The notes under the pieces: model-generated | The model's input: the letters and a program-made list of their open reading frames with translations, nothing else | Database searches by the model: none | Told to the model about the DNA's origin: nothing | Assembly (NCBI GenBank): GCA_022376515.1 | Contig: WTXI01000015.1 | Location: 586,025 to 650,024, forward strand | Source: Lactifluus volemus | Lineage: Eukaryota; Basidiomycota; Agaricomycetes; Russulales; Russulaceae | Length of the DNA stretch: 64,000 nucleotides | Reading direction: 5' to 3' | Translations under genes and position numbers: made by a program | In this document: positions 12,212 to 22,229 of the stretch, in pieces | Position numbering within the stretch: position 1 is the first letter of the stretch | Layout of the letters: every line of letters begins with the position of its first letter

Positions 12212-13783
12212 ATGTCAAGTAAGTTCAAAGTTTTCTGTAGAATTATCGTTTCCCTAGTTTCCTTCTGACCAACCCCCCAAATTTGTTGCCTAGTAGACTT
12301 TGCCATTCCTAACCTTTTCACTGTAAAGGGAAAGGTCGGTGCGCTTTTTGACGACATAACTTGGGGGGTTTTTTTTTTTGACCAAATTTTCACAGGTAGC
12401 CGTCGTCACCGGTGGTGGATCCGGAATTGGCACGATGATTGCTACCGCATATGTGCAGAATGGTGCAAAGGTCTATATTGCATCTCGCAAGGAGAAACAA
12501 CTCAAGGAGGTGCGTTTTGTACCACACACATCCCTCCCCACGGCCTAAACGAATACATTCGCGTCTAATAGGTCTCAGAAGAATTGAATAAGATCTACCC
12601 TGGATCCTGCGAGTATGTCGTAGCTAACCTCAGCGTAAGTACATCTTTTGTCACTAAGCACCTTTTTTTCTTCCTCTGAAATCATGTCCACACTTTTCGC
12701 GTGAACCAAACTTTTTTTTTTAGTCCAAGGCTGGTTGTGACCAGCTCGTCGATGCCATCAAAGCTAAAGAAAGCAAAATCCACATCCTCGTGAATAACTC
12801 TGGCATGTCGTGGGGGCCCCCTTTGAAAAGTAAATGCCAATCATCTTGTGTATCAAGTTTGCCCTCACCCCAATAGTTTCCCAGAAAAGGAAGGCTGGGA
12901 TCGGCTTTTTGCCTTGAATGTGAAAAGCGTATTTTATAGTTCGTCTCGTCTCGTCATGCCCCTTTCTCTATCGTCGCTGATGCGGGTGGGCCACCAGTTA
13001 CTGTTGGGCTCACGCCCCTCTTGGCCAAAGATTCTACCAATCACGACCCCGCCCGCGTTATCAATATATCATCCATCTCTGCCATCTCTCCAATTTCCGC
13101 CGGTACGAGTGTCATAGGAGGTAATAACGGCGTTTGGAGCTGTCAGTTCTTATTCCTTGTTGTCATCATCCTCGTGAGGTTCTCAACTCGTACTCAGACA
13201 ACGCTAGCAAAGCCGCCGGTACGCGATCCCCATATGCCGTGGTGGTGACGATTCGAACCGACCGTATGATATCCCTGCAGTCAATCACCTGACGTCCCAA
13301 CTCGCCGTGACGTTGGGTCCACAGTTCATCACGTAGGTCCCTCAGCTTTAAGTTCTTAGTTCATCTCTGACGAACGTGGTACAGTGTAAACGCAATTTGC
13401 CCAGGGTAGGATATGCTCGGATGGCCACCGGTTTGTAAGCTTCAGCTAACCCACGGTTATAGCGTCTTCCCCTCTAGGATGACCGCCTTTGGCTTCAAGC
13501 AGGCTGGAGGAGCGAAAGGGATGGCTGAGGGCCACCCTTGGGGTACGTGCTCTCATCTTTACACTCGCGCCTTTCTAACGTCTACCGCAGGGCGGGTAGG
13601 AGAGCCAGCTGACATGGCTGGCGTAGGTAAGCAGCTTGGGAGGATTTCGCTTTTAGGTATGGCACACTGACTATTTTCATAGCCTTATTCTTGGCGAGTC
13701 CCGCGGCTTCCTATGTAACGGGTGCTCATCTCGTCCTCGATGGTGGAGGGTTGATTTCCGGGAATCAGAAGGCTCGCCTCTGA
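12212..13783 (+). CDS. Short-chain dehydrogenase/reductase (SDR), 13 exons
   Basis: NAD(P)H-dependent classical SDR of 279 residues. Exons: 12212-12218, 12294-12334, 12396-12509, 12572-12634, 12724-12829, 12885-12938, 12998-13141, 13198-13218, 13281-13332, 13385-13405, 13463-13542, 13591-13626 and 13683-13783. Splice phases agree throughout and the sum is exactly 840 nt. Motifs in order: cofactor loop TGGGSGIG, the NNSG motif, NVKSVF, the catalytic Ser region (INISSIS), and catalytic YNASK, formed across the 13141/13198 junction. A PG motif and a C-terminal LDGGG follow. The family includes fungal 3-oxoacyl-reductase-like enzymes and rhamnolipid RhlG-like proteins; the substrate cannot be told. 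Three exons are 21 nt or shorter. Confidence 0.9.
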
Positions 13784-13974
13784 GATACCATCATAGGATT
13801 GTCCCATGCACTGGCCGCCCGCATTACGCCCGGCAAGGGATGACCGCGAGGTTCTGTTATAGTGGGTCTATCCATAGTAGTCATAGTCATCATCGATAGT
13901 GTACAGCATGGATTCCTAAAGACCACGCGGTTTTCAGGTCCCGTGAGAAATGTGATTTGCTATGGGTAGCAGCG

Positions 13975-15058
13975 TTATAACAGCCAGGGAACGATCGCAC
14001 GTCTGTCACGGGGATATGAATCTCTGAAGCGCTCGTGGTACCATCGATGGCCCCGTAGGGCGCGTGGAGTCATCGTGACTACCTCCAGGATGAAGAAAAG
14101 CCAAGGTGGACTGATCGAGTCCACGAAGGGAAAGAGGAGCCGTGCCACCTCTGAAACCTGGGCGCTCGCAGCGGCGGCCAGCAGAGCATTTGCACTCGGG
14201 AGCAGCGCAAAGTCAGGAATCGGACTGGCTGCGAGCGCAAAGCCGAACCACTCTACCCACTCGCAAAGGTAATTCGGGAAGGAGACGAAGGTGTACAAGC
14301 CACCATGGGGGATCGCGTAGTGCACCACCACCTGGCGTGCCCTCCTCTTTTGGCCGCCGCCGCTGCCATCCTGTTGTTGTTCGTCGTCGTCGTCGTCATG
14401 GAGTTGCTTGGCTTTGCCCTTGGCGATAGCCTTGCGACGAATGTTGAGCAAAATCTCGTCGTGGTAGACGTTTCCGACAAAACCGAGGGCCCAGAGCGTG
14501 ATGCCCATACAGAAGCGTCTGGAAACAGCGTGTGGGGGCGGGCGATGAGGAATGAGGCTGTCGAGGAGGAAGAGGAGGTGAGGAAGGCGGCGAGGAGGAA
14601 GCCGTTTAGAGCGTTGAATGTCATGCCGGAGAGGACGACGACGATGTGGGATTTGGCGCGGTAAGGGGTTCGGAGGGGGGAGATGAGCGCGCGATTGAGG
14701 TAGTGAAGGAGGTAGAGCGCGGTGAGGATAGATTGAGGCTGGGTAGGAAGGGGTGCGTGAGAAAAGGGGTGAAGGTATGCGGTGAAGAGGAAGAAGAAGG
14801 GAGAGACGAGTTCCATCAGGATCCAGGATTTGATGCCATCAAGCGAGAGGATGCTGTCGGGGGTAGCAAACTTGCCAAAAGGCGCATTGTATAGGAAACT
14901 AGCAGGACCGGCCAAGGTGAAGATCCAGAAAAGCCATTGTTTGCTCGCTGATGAAAAGATGGATCAAGAAACAGGGGAATGGAGGGGGCGTACGGGGGCT
15001 TACCTGTGTAGAGATATTCAAAGTCAAAGGAGTTCACCAGGGCGATATTCTCTGCCAT
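13975..15058 (-). CDS. Steroid 5-alpha-reductase / polyprenol-reductase family membrane protein (one apparent base missing)
   Basis: Exon 1 is 15004-15058 and exon 2 is 13975-14947, with a 56 nt intron (GTAAGC...TCAG). The protein is hydrophobic with several membrane spans. It carries the family's C-terminal NADPH-binding region: a GNVYHDEILLNIRR stretch, an IPHGGLYTFVSFPNYLCEW block, and the terminal HRWYHERF...P end. These ER enzymes reduce the double bond of 3-oxo-4-ene steroids or related lipids; the native substrate is unknown. The coding length is one base short of a multiple of three: the frame changes between about 14510 and 14570, and one extra C in the C5 run there would restore it. 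A His/Asp-repeat loop (DDDDDEQQQ) is inserted before the NADPH region. Tandem with ISD11 upstream; convergent with the SDR gene. Confidence 0.8.
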
Positions 15059-15202
15059 TGAAATCGATGGTCAAGCTATGAGTTGCTCGCTCATTAGGTC
15101 AGCCGTTCAAGGGCGCTACAGCGATTTGGACAAATCGATTTTTTATTTTTTTTGGCGTAGGGCAGGCAAGACAAAATAAAACTACATATGCACGGGCCAA
15201 CC

Positions 15203-15545
15203 TCAATTATCGCTGCGCTCCCTCTGCAAATCTTGTTTTTCAACGGCGAGGGTCCACCCGCCATAGAGTTGGTTGACGATTGCGCCCCGCTTGAGAACGG
15301 CTAGTTCCTTCACGCTCTCGTTATAGAGAGTCGCCCTGCGTGCTGGATCTTGCTCCTTCTGCGTAAGAACGTTAAATGAGACATCCTTTGGCTGAAATGG
15401 AGACCTACTTTGATCTCCCTAAAAGTGGATCTGGTACGACGGATGAAGTATTCTCGAAAGTTATAAGAGCTGAAGGACCTAGAAGTCCTAAGAAGGGAGA
15501 GGTAGAGGCGTAGAATGGACTTTGCAGATGGGGGGGGTTGGACAT
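15203..15545 (-). CDS. ISD11: ISD11/LYRM4, LYR-motif protein of the mitochondrial Fe-S cluster assembly complex (one apparent base missing)
   Basis: Small mitochondrial matrix protein that stabilises the cysteine desulfurase Nfs1 during Fe-S cluster synthesis. Exon 1 is 15409-15545 and exon 2 is 15203-15358, with a 50 nt phase-0 intron. Diagnostic features: the LYR-type motif (ILRLYLSLLRTSRSF), SYNFREYFIRRTR, and the C-terminal block KELAVLKRGAIVNQLYGGW. Length is about 97 residues, normal for the family. The ATG at 15543-15545 is out of frame with the rest by one base: a G8 run (plus strand, 15530-15537; C8 in the coding strand) needs nine to join them. Only about 75 bp separates this start from the divergent LCB2 start. 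Confidence 0.87.
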
Positions 15546-15620
15546 TGTAAGAGAAGAGGTAAGCCGGTCTTAGCCGGTAGTCAACAAGGCCTTTCCTTCT
15601 TCAAGTGAGCACCCGACATT
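15546..15620. promoter_or_regulatory. Very short bidirectional promoter between ISD11 and LCB2
   Basis: 75 bp between two divergent start codons. Both transcripts must have very short 5' leaders or overlap. No TATA box is visible. Confidence 0.5.
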
Positions 15621-17734
15621 ATGCCTTCTCCTATCGCTCTCACTTCCCCTCCTCGTCAAGATTCTATATTTAAGAAACGTTCTCCCTCCTTTTTGACCGC
15701 CATGAGGTCTGCACAGTCCTATCTCATAGCCCTCTCAGAGGCAGATGCCCGTGCGAGGGGTCACGATTCGTCAAGCACATCTACCCCAACCACCTTTTCC
15801 TCTTCATCCTATGCTACAACAACTTCTTCTTCTTATCAAGACACTGTTCTCCCTGACTCCTATGATAATTCTGACGGTCTAGCATATCCCCTCACCCCCC
15901 GACCTCAGAGCAACTTGTTTCTGCCAACCATTTGCAGTTTGGTTTTTGCGCAAACGAAAACTTTAGATTCACGTCCGCACACGAACCGGGAACCACTTTT
16001 AAACAACCCACTGACCAGGACCCGCCGTACTACATTCTTCTTACCACATATTTGAGCTATCTCCTCCTTATTTGTATCGGTCATCTACGTGACTTCCTTG
16101 GCAAGCGTTTTTTTCCCGCCTTTTATCGTCACCTTCTCCCACTCGATGTAAGTCATTTGACCCTTATCTTGTGTTTTTCCTCTAACCTGATTGCTCACAC
16201 CCGCTTCCCCGACAGGGCTTTGCTCCACTTCTATCAGATTTCGATTCCTTTTACACTCGACGTCTTCAAAAACGTATTAATGATTGTTTCTTCTCACCGG
16301 TCACTGGCGTTCCTGGTCGGACAATCACACTCCTCGATCGCCAGTCGGAGGACCACAACAACACTTTTTATCTCACCGGAACCACGACCCGCGCCCTCAA
16401 CATTTCGTCCTACAATTACCTTGGTTTTGCTCAAGCTCAAGGTGGATGTGCAGACGCCGTTGAGGAGTGCCTTCATCGTTACGGCCTCTCCACCTGTGGC
16501 GCCAGGTTTGAAGGTGGCTCCTCCGAGTTGCATCTGGCCGCAGAAGCCCTCGTTGCCCGTTTCGTTGGACAAGAAGATGCGATCATCTCTTCGATGGGCT
16601 TTGCGACCAACTCCACAATTATACCCGCACTCGTCTCCAAAGGTTGCCTCCTCATCTCTGACGAACTTAATCACGCATCTATCCGTGTTGGTACACGTCT
16701 GAGCGGCGCCAACGTAAGGATGTTCAAGCATAACAACGTGGAATCGCTCGAGTCTCTTCTCAAGGAGGTTATCAGTCAAGGTCAACCAAAGACCCATCGT
16801 CCATGGAAAAAGATTCTTATCATCGTCGAGGGTCTGTACAGTATGGAAGGCACACTCGTAAATTTACCTGGCATCATGAAACTAAAGGACAAATACAAGG
16901 TATGTTCGTTACCTCTTTCGAACACGAACAGCGGGCCAATGACTAGAACAGTTTTATTTATACGTCGACGAAGCTCACTCTATTGGCGCTATAGGCCCCA
17001 ACGGGCGCGGTGTGACAGACTACTTTGGAGTGAACCCGCGCGAGGTTGACATCCTTATGGGCACATTCACAAAGTCATTCGGGGCTGCCGGTGGATACGT
17101 AGCGGGGTCTAAAGCTCTCATAGACCGACTCCGTCTGCGTGGGCATGGGACCACATACGCCGAATCGATCACTCCGCCTGTTCTCGTGCAGATCGTGGCC
17201 AGCATGGCCAGTATCATGGGTGTCTCACCTTCCCCTGCTTCCCCTTCAGAAGTCGTCGACCAGCACCCCGGTCCTGCATATTCTGCTCAACTACCGGCAT
17301 GGATGGACCTCCCGCCTTCATTGCGCGACGGTTCGGAAGGTCGTGCGCGTTTACGACGTCTCGCATTCAACGCGCGCTATTTATCGCGCGGGCTTGCCAA
17401 GCTCGGATTCATCACTTATGGTCACACCGACTCACCGATCGTCCCACTGCTTATGTTCAACCTGGGCAAGATGTGCGTGTTCCGTCGCATGATGAGGGCG
17501 CGCAAGACCCCTGTCGTCGTCGTCGTTGTGGCGTATCCCGCCACATCCTTGACTACCGCGCGCGTGCGCTTCTGTGTGAGCGCGTCACATACCAAGGACG
17601 ACATTGACACTGTCTTGCGCGGTTGCGACGAAATTGGCGATGTACTCGACCTGAAGCATCTGCCTGGCGAGCGCTGGCCACTGCAGCAGATCATGGACAA
17701 CGCAGCGGAACTGGTGAACATGGAAGATGATTAG
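15621..17734 (+). CDS. LCB2: Serine palmitoyltransferase subunit 2 (LCB2), PLP enzyme of sphingolipid synthesis
   Basis: Condenses L-serine with palmitoyl-CoA, the first step of sphingolipid synthesis, as a heterodimer with LCB1 in the ER membrane. An N-terminal membrane segment (YLSYLLLICIGHLRDFLG) precedes the alpha-oxoamine synthase fold. Visible motifs: STCGARFEGG, SDELNHASI, VDEAHSIGAIG and the PLP-lysine motif GTFTKSFGAAGGY, with Lys as the Schiff-base residue. This lysine marks LCB2 rather than LCB1, which lacks it. Exons are 15621-16147, 16216-16899 and 16952-17734. Within the first exon the frame shifts near the C6 run at 15895-15900: one missing C, or alternatively a 32 nt intron (15877-15908), would join the parts. 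About 653-665 residues. Divergent from ISD11. Confidence 0.92.
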
Positions 17735-18988
17735 ACATGAATTATATATCATACACTATCATACGTCCTTGCCAAGATTGAAAAACGAGACTCCCGATAA
17801 CTGATTTCTTCTTTGCTTTCCACACACACTACAAGTTAGTTCCAATACATTGTTTTAAATACTTTACGTTGATCCCGGTAGATGGGGTAACACGATATTT
17901 TGGGGAATGAATTTGATTCCGGCATCGTCTCCTGTTTCTGGATTGCACTGTGAAAGTGCCAAGTGCAATCCGCATGCCGCGATGACGCATTCAGCTATGT
18001 CAGCTTTGTAATGATAATGGAGCCCGCTGAATGGCCTTGTTTGGGTAGTCCGCCGAGAGGTCCTTGCTAGGTGGCGCCCAGTAAAGTTAGGCGCTTCCTA
18101 GTAAACTAGTAAATGCAGTAACTGTAAGGAAAGAACATTGTTGCACAAATGAGGTTGCGTCTAGAACTCGTCTGGATGTCCTAAGAGAGGGAGTGAGTGA
18201 CTAGGACGGGCGGGCGGGCGGATCTCTGATTTCGTCAAGCGGGCAAAGGCAACCAACTTGTAACTTTGTATGTATGCTATAAAACTGGAAATAGTGTGCC
18301 AGTGTGTTCCGGGTAGGTGTGAAGGGGCCAGCGTGCAGGTCATTAGACGTACCTTTCCAAGGACAACAATGTGTCCGCTGGAGGTTATATGGTCTCGTAT
18401 TTAGCTCTCAGGCTCGCATGGCCGTTCATGCAAGTTCCTGGAAGATGGTCATACGTCGCCATTCTTGTTCGTCTTTTTCTTGTTTTTGTTTTGCGCGTGT
18501 CCGTGTTTGTTCCATCTTCAATCACTGCTTTAACAAGTGGTGGTGGTCACCCCGTCGTCTCATACACACCAATTCATCGGAAGGGGTACGACCATTTCCG
18601 CGATTTCCACATAGTCGTCAGCCGTCGTACTACGCTACAAGCTGTAGTAGCCAGGGCCCGGGGTATGTAGCAGAAAACCCAAATGGCGATAAATGACAGA
18701 TAGACAGCTCCCAGGCATGACACGCCTCGACAGATGGGGGCTGTGCATTGTTTGTTGTTCGATCACGAGGTTTAATAAACTGACACCAACACATTGAACT
18801 GCTGAGAACTCGTGCCCCAGCCTTATCTGCTAACGATCATGTGACTCGCAATCGTAATTGCAGGACACTGCCCGGGAAGTGGGGGTGGTTCAAAATGATG
18901 ATCCCCATTCCTCCCAGAAATGTTTCCCAAACCAACCCAAACCAACCCAAACCAACTCCAAGTCTCCTAGCCCTTATCTCTGCCATCG
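17735..18988. other. Intergenic region with a copy of an 84 bp repeat
   Basis: 3' flank of LCB2 and 5' flank of the next gene. It contains an 84 bp sequence (18449-18532) repeated exactly at 28302-28385, and a short tandem run of an ACCAACCCAA unit near 18934-18956. No gene recognised. Confidence 0.5.
18449..18532 (+). repeat. 84 bp repeat, second copy at 28302-28385
   Basis: From TCATACGTCGCC to CACTGCTTTA the sequence is identical to 28302-28385. The second copy forms the exact right-hand breakpoint of the duplicated segment and truncated pseudogene, so this stretch may be the donor or another copy of an unknown mobile piece. Confidence 0.85.
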
Positions 18989-20110
18989 ATGCCGACTCGA
19001 AAAGCACCCGTTCTTGAACGCATCTTGGTGGTGATGATCATTTATGGACTCATTCTCTTTGCATTGCACATATACGATTATCTCGTGCGAGTTTATGAGA
19101 GTCACTGGGTAAGAGCTTTTGATCATGTTTCTGGCTGAGCCCCCCTCATGAAAACTAGGTCCAACATCCAGCTGTTACATGTGTTGACAATGTCCGATGG
19201 GCACCCATAGGCCCACAGCAAGTCACTGAACAGCTCGAGGCCTTCCAAACGCACGCATGGTCGACGCTACCAGCACGCGGCCTCGAGACGCTCTTCCTCT
19301 TCTCGCGGGATAGACACGCTTCCGGCGTCGTGTACTTGTTCGAGCCCGTAAACAGCACCGAAGACGTCGAGGTAGAGGTCCTGACTTCCTACGGATCGGA
19401 AGGGACGCCACAGGAGAGGAGGACTGTATGTACGCTGCGCCGCAGTCGCGGAGAACGCAGGATTGGTGTCTTGGTGGTGAGTTACAACGATGTGTCCCCC
19501 CCGATGCGATTTGCGTTATGAACACGACGAGGGCAGGCAGCAGCAGCTCCGCTGGCACGCTATGACGCGACCGAAAAGGACGATGACACACTCAAGATCA
19601 CCGTTTGGTTGCCCGAAGGGCCTCGTTCTGAAGCTGACGTGATCTTCGTGCTCCAGCTGGAGACAGACCTCATCACACAGCTTCGACGTGAACGCGTGAT
19701 CGATGACCGGCACAGGTCTTGTACACCAAGTCAGGATACCCCTATTGAGATCGATTTGGTGCGTTCAAACGTTCTCAATCTCATCACTATTCCCCGTGAT
19801 CATATTTTGTTTGGTTCTCGACTGACAGGATTTCATGACCGGGAGCCTGAGGACGGGGATCAGCGCACTGGCAGGCGCTTTCAACTGTGGGAAAGTTGAA
19901 GTGTCGCCGTCGCGTTATGGGTGCGACACACCACCACTTGATGACATGTGCTCTGCGCATGTGGCCGAGTCGATGCTTTGCTCCACACATCGCACGATCC
20001 CAGACCAGCGCCCCTATCTGGCGTACGGAGACTCATTCGATCTGCTGTCTGCGACTGTACGTCTCACCGTGGATGTGACAATTGACGCGGAGGATCCTGC
20101 AGGCGTGTGA
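18989..20110 (+). CDS. Orphan protein with an N-terminal membrane anchor
   Basis: Four exons (18989-19108, 19159-19476, 19537-19758, 19829-20110), all phase 0, encode 313 residues. One hydrophobic segment (residues about 11-30, ILVVMIIYGLILFALHIYDY) acts as a signal anchor, so the rest probably lies in the lumen or outside the cell. The remainder is polar with an even number of scattered cysteines (in CVDN, FNCGK, YGCD, DMCSA, MLCS), which would fit disulfides. I do not recognise the family. Splice sites are strong and consistent, so it is a real gene. It converges on PMP3. Confidence 0.72.
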
Positions 20111-20406
20111 CCCGCTGCATGAAGACTTGCGGAACGAATGGAATGAATTCATGTGAGCAAGGGTCTATTTGTTTCGTTTCAGTGGACGTGAGCTTATTTG
20201 AGAGCACGCAGATTTCATCAAGCTCGATAAGTTTGATTTAAAGTTACGATTAACTTGGGCTGTACGAAGAAAGAAGACAAACTAACGTTGTACGGTACGT
20301 GTAGGTAATGTTTGGATTTGGATTTCTCAGTAGCAATAAAGGCAAGTTTGACCGGGGTGGAATAACGAATACAAGTCGCCGTCTGGACGTGACCACCAAC
20401 AATCGA

Positions 20407-20881
20407 TCAGTTGAAGCCTTCGGTTTTGGAGATAATCCACCTGGGTACCACGTGAGCGTGCTGTGTGGCGCATGAATGTAGCCAAGAGGATGAATGTTAC
20501 CAAGCATGAAAGATACCAGGAAGATACCCGAGAATACAGAGGGCGATATTTATGAAAACGTCTATGGCAAGGTCCGGGAATCAGCAACAGCGAGCGATCG
20601 CGCGTATGCGTTCTGATGGATCGTTTACATCAACTTTGAACGTACCTCCGTGGCATCCGCGTTCTGATTACGATGATGTATAAGCCCGTGCACAAATTCG
20701 ACACACACAACCGGTACTACCGCGATCGGTAGCGTTTAATACTCACTAAAAAACACTGCCAGGGGCGGAAGGAATCTGCGCGATGGACGTTCTCCAACTA
20801 AGCGGGAAAAGCAGACTACACAAAAAGGACTTACATTGCCAGAAAGTAGAGAACGACATCACGGCTCGCTGGGGGTGCCAT
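20407..20881 (-). CDS. PMP3: PMP3 / UPF0057 plasma-membrane proteolipid, five exons
   Basis: A 62-residue, two-span membrane protein of the Pmp3 family, which in yeast affects plasma-membrane potential and salt tolerance. Exons on the minus strand: 20835-20881, 20747-20775, 20646-20663, 20501-20561 and 20407-20440 (189 nt, phases consistent). The spliced product starts MAPPASRDVVLYF, then FLPPLAVFF, KRGC, FINIALCILG and the hallmark PGIFHAWWII. Two of the five exons are only 18 and 29 nt, so it is easily missed by gene callers. All introns are GT-AG. Confidence 0.9.
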
Positions 20882-22229
20882 AATTTGTTTCGTGATAGTG
20901 GGTAGAGTTTAGGAGTTGAGTTGAGCTGAACGGATGCCATTGAGCTAGACTACGTCACGGTCATATGTTTGCCGCCCCCTATGATTCGTCAGACTGGGAT
21001 GCGTAAGCTAGGCCCCGAAAAGGACCTCAGAGGCTCCTAATAGCACTTGTGGGGCGCACAACCCTGACAGCGATCCAAAACCAATCTGATTCCTAGGCAG
21101 CTATTGCCAGTGCAGCCATTCCGAGGAGTACTACGTAAAGGTGTGGTGTGCTCGCTGCCAGCTTTTATCAGATCATGCGCGTGATGATCGGCTTTTTTTG
21201 CCCAGGTCACTGGCTGATCGATGTCATCCACAAGAGATATGGTTACCTCCTCGCGAGCACGCTTCTTTAGAGGCTGGGCTTGATGGACGACAGGAATTCC
21301 AGATGTGTCGGGACCATAAGCGATCATATTGTCTCGGGCGCACAACCCGCTCCAGTCGAGCGGATTGCTACCATTGCTTAAACACCCCTGAGCACGTATC
21401 GGCCCTCATGCCCGACGATGCTGAGAAGAAGGGCAAACACGAGATTACTTCCGGCAGCCTGGTTTAGAAATGAGTGTTGAAGAAAGGGAATGACTTTGGC
21501 CCAAACTTATCTGTACCGCCCCGCAGCCCAACCGTGACCGACCCTCGGCTGTACCTCTCCATTTGGTTCCTCTTGTACTTATACATGAAAGAAGCGACAG
21601 CCAGCACAAAAATGATGTTTTGACCCGATTGTTCGTCCGCATGCTACCGGCGGCAAAACTCGCACCACTTTCCAAACTGACGTCTGGCCATTCCAAACTC
21701 TGCATAGCCGCCGGGTCTTTGAACTTGCCGGTGTCACGGATGGGAAGTTTGAAAGTCTATTCACGTTGAAGGGGGGAGAGGCGGGCCATCATGATCAGGA
21801 AGATATGGTGACCACGCGGGAGGTTTAATTCTCAAGCTTGAAGAAAGGACACTGCCATTTCCAAGAGGGGTGAGCTAATAGGAAGAATGTTTACCAAATT
21901 GAAGAAGCGATCCGCAGAGCGAGAAGAGAAATCGAAACGTTGGAAGAGACGTTTCAGGTGATCGAGCTAGTCGAAAGTAGTTTCGGACATTTCGTGGCGA
22001 ATTTATGATACCGATCGATGTATACGAAGATGCCCAAAAAAGGTCAGCTGCACTTTGTTTGAAACGGTCATGTCCCGGAGCAATACCTCAGTTCGGCCTT
22101 GGCTTCCGTGCGATATAACGGATCGCTCTCTTTTTCTCTCTTAAAGGCTTCATCTTGACCCGTTCATTCCTTTCTCGAGTTGTCTCTCTCCTTTTCCTTT
22201 CACTCCTTCATCTCCTCTTTCTAGCCCCC
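20882..22229. other. Region with a possible orphan exon (21616-21828, +)
   Basis: Upstream regions of PMP3 (-) and glyoxal oxidase (+). One plus-strand open stretch, 21616-21828 (71 codons, no stop), has protein-like composition (RRVFELAGVTDGKFESLFTL), and another open piece at 21896-22008 reads IEEAIRRARREIETLEETFQ. I could not join them with convincing splice sites or find a start. They may be exons of an unannotated gene or chance. Confidence 0.25.
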
